Both the position numbers and the translations under genes were made by a program. A stretch of DNA of 64,000 nucleotides from Gillisia xinjiangensis (GTDB lineage: Bacteria > Bacteroidota > Bacteroidia > Flavobacteriales > Flavobacteriaceae): contig NZ_JBKAHK010000003.1 in NCBI RefSeq assembly GCF_046298265.1, positions 434,001 to 498,000 of the forward strand. Direction: 5' to 3'. This document shows positions 62,002-64,000 of the stretch, piece after piece. The notes under the pieces are model-generated. The model was not told the DNA's origin, did no database searches, and worked only from the letters and a program-made list of their open reading frames with translations. Within the stretch, counting starts at the first letter, position 1, and the number at the start of each line of letters is the position of its first letter.

Positions 62002-62342
62002 AGTTTTAGTAAAACGCCAATGGGGTTGTAAAAAAATTACTGCTGCAAAATTCAGGGGTAAGTTTGAACATGGAAATGATGAATATCAGTATTTGGTTTA
62101 TTTAAATTGAATTTATAAACGAAAACTGACACCTGTAATGCCCTGGACCTATACTGCTGGATGAGCGGAATATTATCTTCCTCATAATTGTGATACAGAT
62201 TGAAAATAGGATCAATCAAAAAATCAAATTTAGAAAACCACGCAAAAGCTAAATATCGGCAAAATAATAAAATCTGGATTGCCTGCAATTATAACATTTT
62301 CTATCAAAAATAACTGTTGAAGTTTTTTAAATGAAACCCTAT
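62002..62342. other. Spacer with an uncertain small ORF
   Basis: A minus-strand open frame of 78 codons (62052-62288) starts 'MQAIQILLFCRYLAFAW'; no family or clear upstream signals, so I do not call it a gene. The rest is AT-rich; the FNR-like box of the divergent gene begins at 62347. Confidence 0.3.
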
Positions 62343-62389
62343 TATGTGATCCCGATCATATAATTTATTGATTCAGAAATCTTTCTTTG
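62343..62389 (+). promoter_or_regulatory. FNR/CRP-like palindrome and -7 box of the hemerythrin/PAS gene
   Basis: TGATCCCGATCA (62347-62358) inside a 20-bp imperfect palindrome (62343-62362, 16 of 20 symmetric). TTTCTTTG at 62382-62389 matches five of six fixed -7 positions. Centre to last G: 36.5 bases. Expected start near 62394, leader ~17 nt. Confidence 0.6.
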
Positions 62390-62410
62390 CAAAAATCAAA
62401 GATTATTAAA

Positions 62411-63376
62411 ATGAATGAAACAATTGATCCTTCCACCCTTCCTGAAGGACATCCGGTAAGCATATATTTTCAGGAAAAAACAATAATTACTTCACTCCTA
62501 GAGGAATTAAAAGCTACAGATCCCAAAGCTGAATACCAGAAATTCTACAATGTTTTCAATCAGCTGCAATCTGTTGAAAGACGTTTTGAGCGAAAGGAAA
62601 ATCAACTATTCCCTTTTTTGGAAAAAAGGGGTTGGAATGGTCCGTCTCAGGGTATGTGGTCCTTTCACGATACTTTAAGAGAGCAATTTAGAATGTTGCG
62701 AAAGAAAATAGAAGCAAGGGAATTTGAAGAAGTTGAACAGGATATGCACTATCTCATCAGTGGCATTTTTCGATTATTACTAGCTGAAGAAACTACCCTG
62801 TTTCCAAACGCTCTAAAAATACTTACAGAAGAAGACTGGATAAAAGTACGTGCGGGGGAAGAGGAAATAGGCTGGATGCTACCGCAGAATCCACCGGCGT
62901 TTCCCAAAGAGGAATATATCCATCCCAGTCAGGATTTTACCAAGAGAGAACTTTCCTTTTCCCTTGAGAATACGGCTCACTATGATGAAGGTTATATGAC
63001 TGTGGAACAGGTGAATTTGCTTCTCAAAACCATGCCGTTGGACATCACGTATGTAGATGAAAATGACAAAGTGATATTTTACAATCGCGGAGAGGAACGG
63101 GTATTCCCCAGAAGTGCAGGTATCATTGGCCGGGAAGTAAAATTCTGCCATCCTCCAAAAAGTGTTGGTACGGTATTAAAGATCCTGGAGGAATTTAGAA
63201 AAGGAAACAAAAGTGAATCATCATTCTGGATTAATTTTAAAGGGCGCCTTATTTACATCAGGTATTTTGCCGTCCGGGATGATCAAAAAAATTATAAAGG
63301 GGTAATTGAAATGTCCCAGGATATTACTGATATCAAAAACATAGAAGGCGAAAAACGGCTACTGGATTGGGATTAA
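62411..63376 (+). CDS. DUF438/hemerythrin-like protein with C-terminal PAS domain
   Basis: 321 residues from ATG 62411; an in-frame TTG at 62387 would start inside the promoter. 'LPEGHPVSIYFQEKTIITSL' and 'RFERKENQLFPFLEKRGW' then 'MWSFHDTLREQFRML' and 'LLAEETTLFPNALKIL' give the His/Glu spacing of a hemerythrin-like di-iron bundle (~40-150). Residues ~205-321 are a PAS domain: 'LPLDITYVDENDKVIFYNRG', 'IIGREVKFCHPPKSVGTV', 'IYIRYFAVRD'. Such proteins are suspected to sense oxygen, NO or redox. No output domain is visible. Divergent from the nitrate genes and preceded by an FNR-like box. Confidence 0.83.
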   Translation: MNETIDPSTLPEGHPVSIYFQEKTIITSLLEELKATDPKAEYQKFYNVFNQLQSVERRFERKENQLFPFLEKRGWNGPSQGMWSFHDTLREQFRMLRKKIEAREFEEVEQDMHYLISGIFRLLLAEETTLFPNALKILTEEDWIKVRAGEEEIGWMLPQNPPAFPKEEYIHPSQDFTKRELSFSLENTAHYDEGYMTVEQVNLLLKTMPLDITYVDENDKVIFYNRGEERVFPRSAGIIGREVKFCHPPKSVGTVLKILEEFRKGNKSESSFWINFKGRLIYIRYFAVRDDQKNYKGVIEMSQDITDIKNIEGEKRLLDWD

Positions 63377-63760
63377 TTCCCTGAAATTGAACTGGAGCTG
63401 AAAAAGCTGAACCTGATCAACGCCAATTCTGCCATTGCCGAGGGCAGGATCTTATAGCAGAGATCTCAAACGGTTACCGGGACTGGTAAACCACAAAAAA
63501 TGGGTATCAGCATCTTATAGGAAAACTTAATATCACCGATTTTAATCTCAGCCCATTCAAAAACTTTTGGGTTGATTATAATCAAAGATGACATTGAAAT
63601 TAATTTTAACCTGACTGTAAGAAATAGTGATAAGAAAAATTCTTGGGCGATAACAGGAGCTATACAAAGGTGATCCATTTAAATTGGAATTTTATCTTTG
63701 TTGGCATTATAAAGATTTAAAGGAAAAAACCTGGAAAGACAGATACGTGCATCGGTTTGA
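63377..63760. other. Spacer, no gene seen
   Basis: AT-rich; short open frames on both strands lack family features. A short open stretch just after the PAS gene stop ('IELELKKLNLINANSA') could be a decayed extension of that protein. Confidence 0.4.
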
Positions 63761-64000
63761 TCAGGTTTTTTTCGATTTTTGGAAACTGCAAAAAACAAAA
63801 TTCTGAACTGTACCTAGTGGGGTTTTGTGATCTGTTGTAATACATTTAATTTTCTCCAAAATCGGCTCGACCAATTCAGTCAGAGTCGTTTCCGAATATT
63901 GTTTGATCTTTATTCCGCTACATTTTTCAGGTCCTTCTTCAGAAAATGTTCCGATGACTAAAATACCGTTCAGGGTAAGATTTTGTTTAACTGTCTCCAT
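63761..64000 (-). CDS. SAM-dependent methyltransferase, C-terminal part (right edge)
   Basis: 79 residues visible, continuing beyond the right edge; the Met at 64000 is probably internal. 'LNGILVIGTFSEEGPEKCSG' and 'KIKQYSETTLTELVE' are the post-motif-III strand and loop of a common class of small bacterial methyltransferases (xGGxLIxGTFxxxGPxxCSGLxxxxYs). The SAM loop itself is outside the window. Substrate unknown. Confidence 0.7.
   Translation of the reverse strand: METVKQNLTLNGILVIGTFSEEGPEKCSGIKIKQYSETTLTELVEPILEKIKCITTDHKTPLGTVQNFVFCSFQKSKKT

Noticed and set aside
62052..62288. 78-codon minus-strand ORF between the porin remnant and the hemerythrin gene
   Set aside because: No recognisable family and no supporting signals; left as uncertain.

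Overview
The window is from a low-GC marine-type Bacteroidota, most likely a Flavobacteriaceae close to Gramella/Zunongwangia/Salegentibacter. This rests on AT-rich spacers, promoter -7 boxes of the TAnnTTTG type, weak or absent Shine-Dalgarno signals, many TTG/GTG starts, and short dispersed intergenic repeats. The genus is inference. I saw no tRNA, rRNA, transposase or CRISPR array.

Region 1 (1-35.8 kb) is a surface-polysaccharide locus, almost all on the minus strand. It holds about 16 glycosyltransferases (GT2, GT4, GT32-like, an O-fucosyltransferase-like protein, a dolichol-phosphate-mannose-synthase-like GT2 and a GT39-like membrane enzyme). It also holds GDP-fucose synthesis (gmd, fcl), a UDP-GlcNAc 2-epimerase (wecB), and at least six methyltransferases plus one GT2-FkbM fusion. 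A hexapeptide acyltransferase, a pyruvyltransferase, an asparagine-synthase-like protein cut by the left edge, and the ATPase of a Wzt-type O-antigen exporter complete it. The permease (Wzm), initiating transferase and polymerase are not in view. A broken 5' fragment of a GT-B-like gene lies beside its intact paralogue.

Region 2 (35.8-43.2 kb) is repeat-rich and gene-poor. It carries about 207-bp MITE-like elements with inverted ends, about 105-bp hairpin elements, a 16-bp tandem repeat, one conserved hypothetical gene with its own promoter and terminator, and a 62-residue DNA-binding-like protein. It also has a toxin-antitoxin pair whose toxin has a nonsense codon, neuB, and an intact YafQ-type toxin-antitoxin pair. 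Several gene 3' ends in the window lie inside these repeats.

Region 3 (43.2-64 kb) is metabolic: lplA, a hemN remnant, nadB-nadA, and one long minus-strand operon. That operon encodes a nitrate-reductase-like module (membrane subunit, molybdopterin oxidoreductase, four-cluster ferredoxin, Tat-type Rieske protein, small membrane protein) and then molybdenum cofactor synthesis (moaA, moeA, mobA, moaD, moeB-rhodanese, moaE, moaC-moaB fusion). Upstream are two NarK-type transporters with a good Bacteroidetes promoter, a truncated porin-like gene, and a divergent hemerythrin/PAS sensor-like protein. A methyltransferase is cut by the right edge.

The most notable observation is a set of four FNR/CRP-like palindromes (TGAYnnnGATCA type). 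They lie upstream of lplA, nadA, the nitrate reductase operon and the hemerythrin/PAS gene. By my count each is centred exactly 36.5 bases from the last G of a TAnnTTTG-like -7 box, the geometry of a class II activator site. This suggests one oxygen- or NO-responsive regulon tying nitrate reduction and Moco synthesis to NAD and lipoate metabolism.
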